A stretch of DNA of 6,658 nt, from positions 1 through 6,658 of the forward strand of contig CAMOLN010000053.1 in NCBI GenBank assembly GCA_946618745.1. The letters run 5' to 3'. Under the pieces are notes generated by a model. It was not told the origin of the DNA. It saw nothing but the letters and a program-made list of their open reading frames with translations, and ran no database searches. Both the position numbers and the translations under genes were made by a program. Source of the DNA: an uncultured Alphaproteobacteria bacterium. Lineage in GTDB: Bacteria; Pseudomonadota; Alphaproteobacteria; RF32; CAG-239. Below are positions 6,272-6,658 of the stretch, piece after piece. Numbering within the stretch: the first letter of the stretch is position 1; the number at the start of each line of letters is the position of its first letter.

Positions 6272-6658
6272 TTAATCCGCATATTTAATCATACAACGAG
6301 CCCTGACACTATGCCGTGTACTCAGTACCGGATAACTGGTACCTTCCGCAAAATCAAATATCACTGGTCCAACTTCTGGCTTTATACGCATAAATCCATA
6401 CTTCTTACTCCATGCATGTTGTGGATTATCTTCATTCAAGCTAGAAGTCCAATATTTACGATCACTGGTAATTCTCTTACCATCACTAACCACAGAATCA
6501 ACACCAGCAATCGGCATAACCCCGCTCAAATTAGATAATCTATTAACCGCTGCCAATTTATTGTTAATCAACGCTAAATTATTATTCAATGTATTCCAAT
6601 CCCTCGGTGAAGGCAAAACCCATGATCCTATTATAGGATCCCAATCCGGAACAGAACT
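6272..6658 (-). CDS. DUF1566-like protein, C-terminal part (5' truncated by window edge)
   Basis: Only the last 128 residues are visible. The frame is open to the window edge, so the start lies outside, and the internal TTG at 6616 falls within the conserved WVLPS motif and cannot be the true start. Recognisable elements of a DUF1566/Lcl-type C-terminal domain are WVLPSPRDW near the visible start, RKYWTSS in the middle and the closing RARCMIKYAD. These match WFLPSVGDL, NYWSSS and RIVCVYHY of the 552-residue protein two genes downstream, so the two are probably paralogous in this domain. Whether this one has a signal peptide or cysteine repeat cannot be seen. It is the first visible gene of the three-gene minus-strand unit. 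Its function is unknown; extracellular location is inferred from its neighbours. Confidence 0.75.
   Translation of the reverse strand, partial: SSVPDWDPIIGSWVLPSPRDWNTLNNNLALINNKLAAVNRLSNLSGVMPIAGVDSVVSDGKRITSDRKYWTSSLNEDNPQHAWSKKYGFMRIKPEVGPVIFDFAEGTSYPVLSTRHSVRARCMIKYAD

Noticed and set aside
6624..6640. 17-base inverted repeat, 8-base arms around one base
   Set aside because: It lies inside the conserved coding region of the truncated gene, has no T-tract and no promoter context. It is most likely a chance result of the codons used.

Overview
The window looks like a piece of an AT-rich alphaproteobacterial genome. The main evidence is a hybrid histidine kinase with the architecture and signature motifs of CckA, the kinase of the CckA-ChpT-CtrA cell-cycle phosphorelay that is characteristic of Alphaproteobacteria. 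A DnaA/Hda-family replication regulator follows it directly. The low GC and the cysteine-rich secreted proteins with DUF1566-like domains recall small-genome, host- or gut-associated alphaproteobacteria. That narrower placement is inference from general resemblance.

Layout. From the left edge to 2543 (+) runs a CckA-type kinase whose 5' end lies outside the window. Its last 8 bases overlap the start of an Hda/HdaA-like gene (2536-3264, +). A strong, nearly symmetrical hairpin with an A-tract on one side and a T-tract on the other (3272-3304) sits between two converging transcription units and probably terminates both. From there to the right edge everything reads on the minus strand as one tight unit of three genes, in order of transcription: a 5'-truncated gene ending in a DUF1566-like domain (6658-6272), a 422-residue secreted cysteine-rich protein (6256-4988), and a 552-residue secreted protein that joins a cysteine repeat to a DUF1566-like domain and a Gly-Thr repeat tail (4964-3306). 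The intergenic gaps are 15 and 23 bases, each carrying a good ribosome binding site.

How the genes work together. The left pair links two layers of cell-cycle control: CckA sets CtrA phosphorylation, and Hda with the sliding clamp inactivates DnaA-ATP after initiation. Placing them in one overlapping transcription unit would tie their synthesis together. The right unit looks like an exported or surface-associated set: two genes have signal peptides, cysteines are abundant, and a four-cysteine repeat is shared between the two complete proteins. Their function is not recognisable from sequence. The two halves also differ in arginine codon choice: AGA/AGG is rare in the left pair and the majority in the right unit.

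There is no tRNA, rRNA, CRISPR array, insertion sequence or gene-free stretch over 300 bases in the window. Promoters for both units lie outside it.
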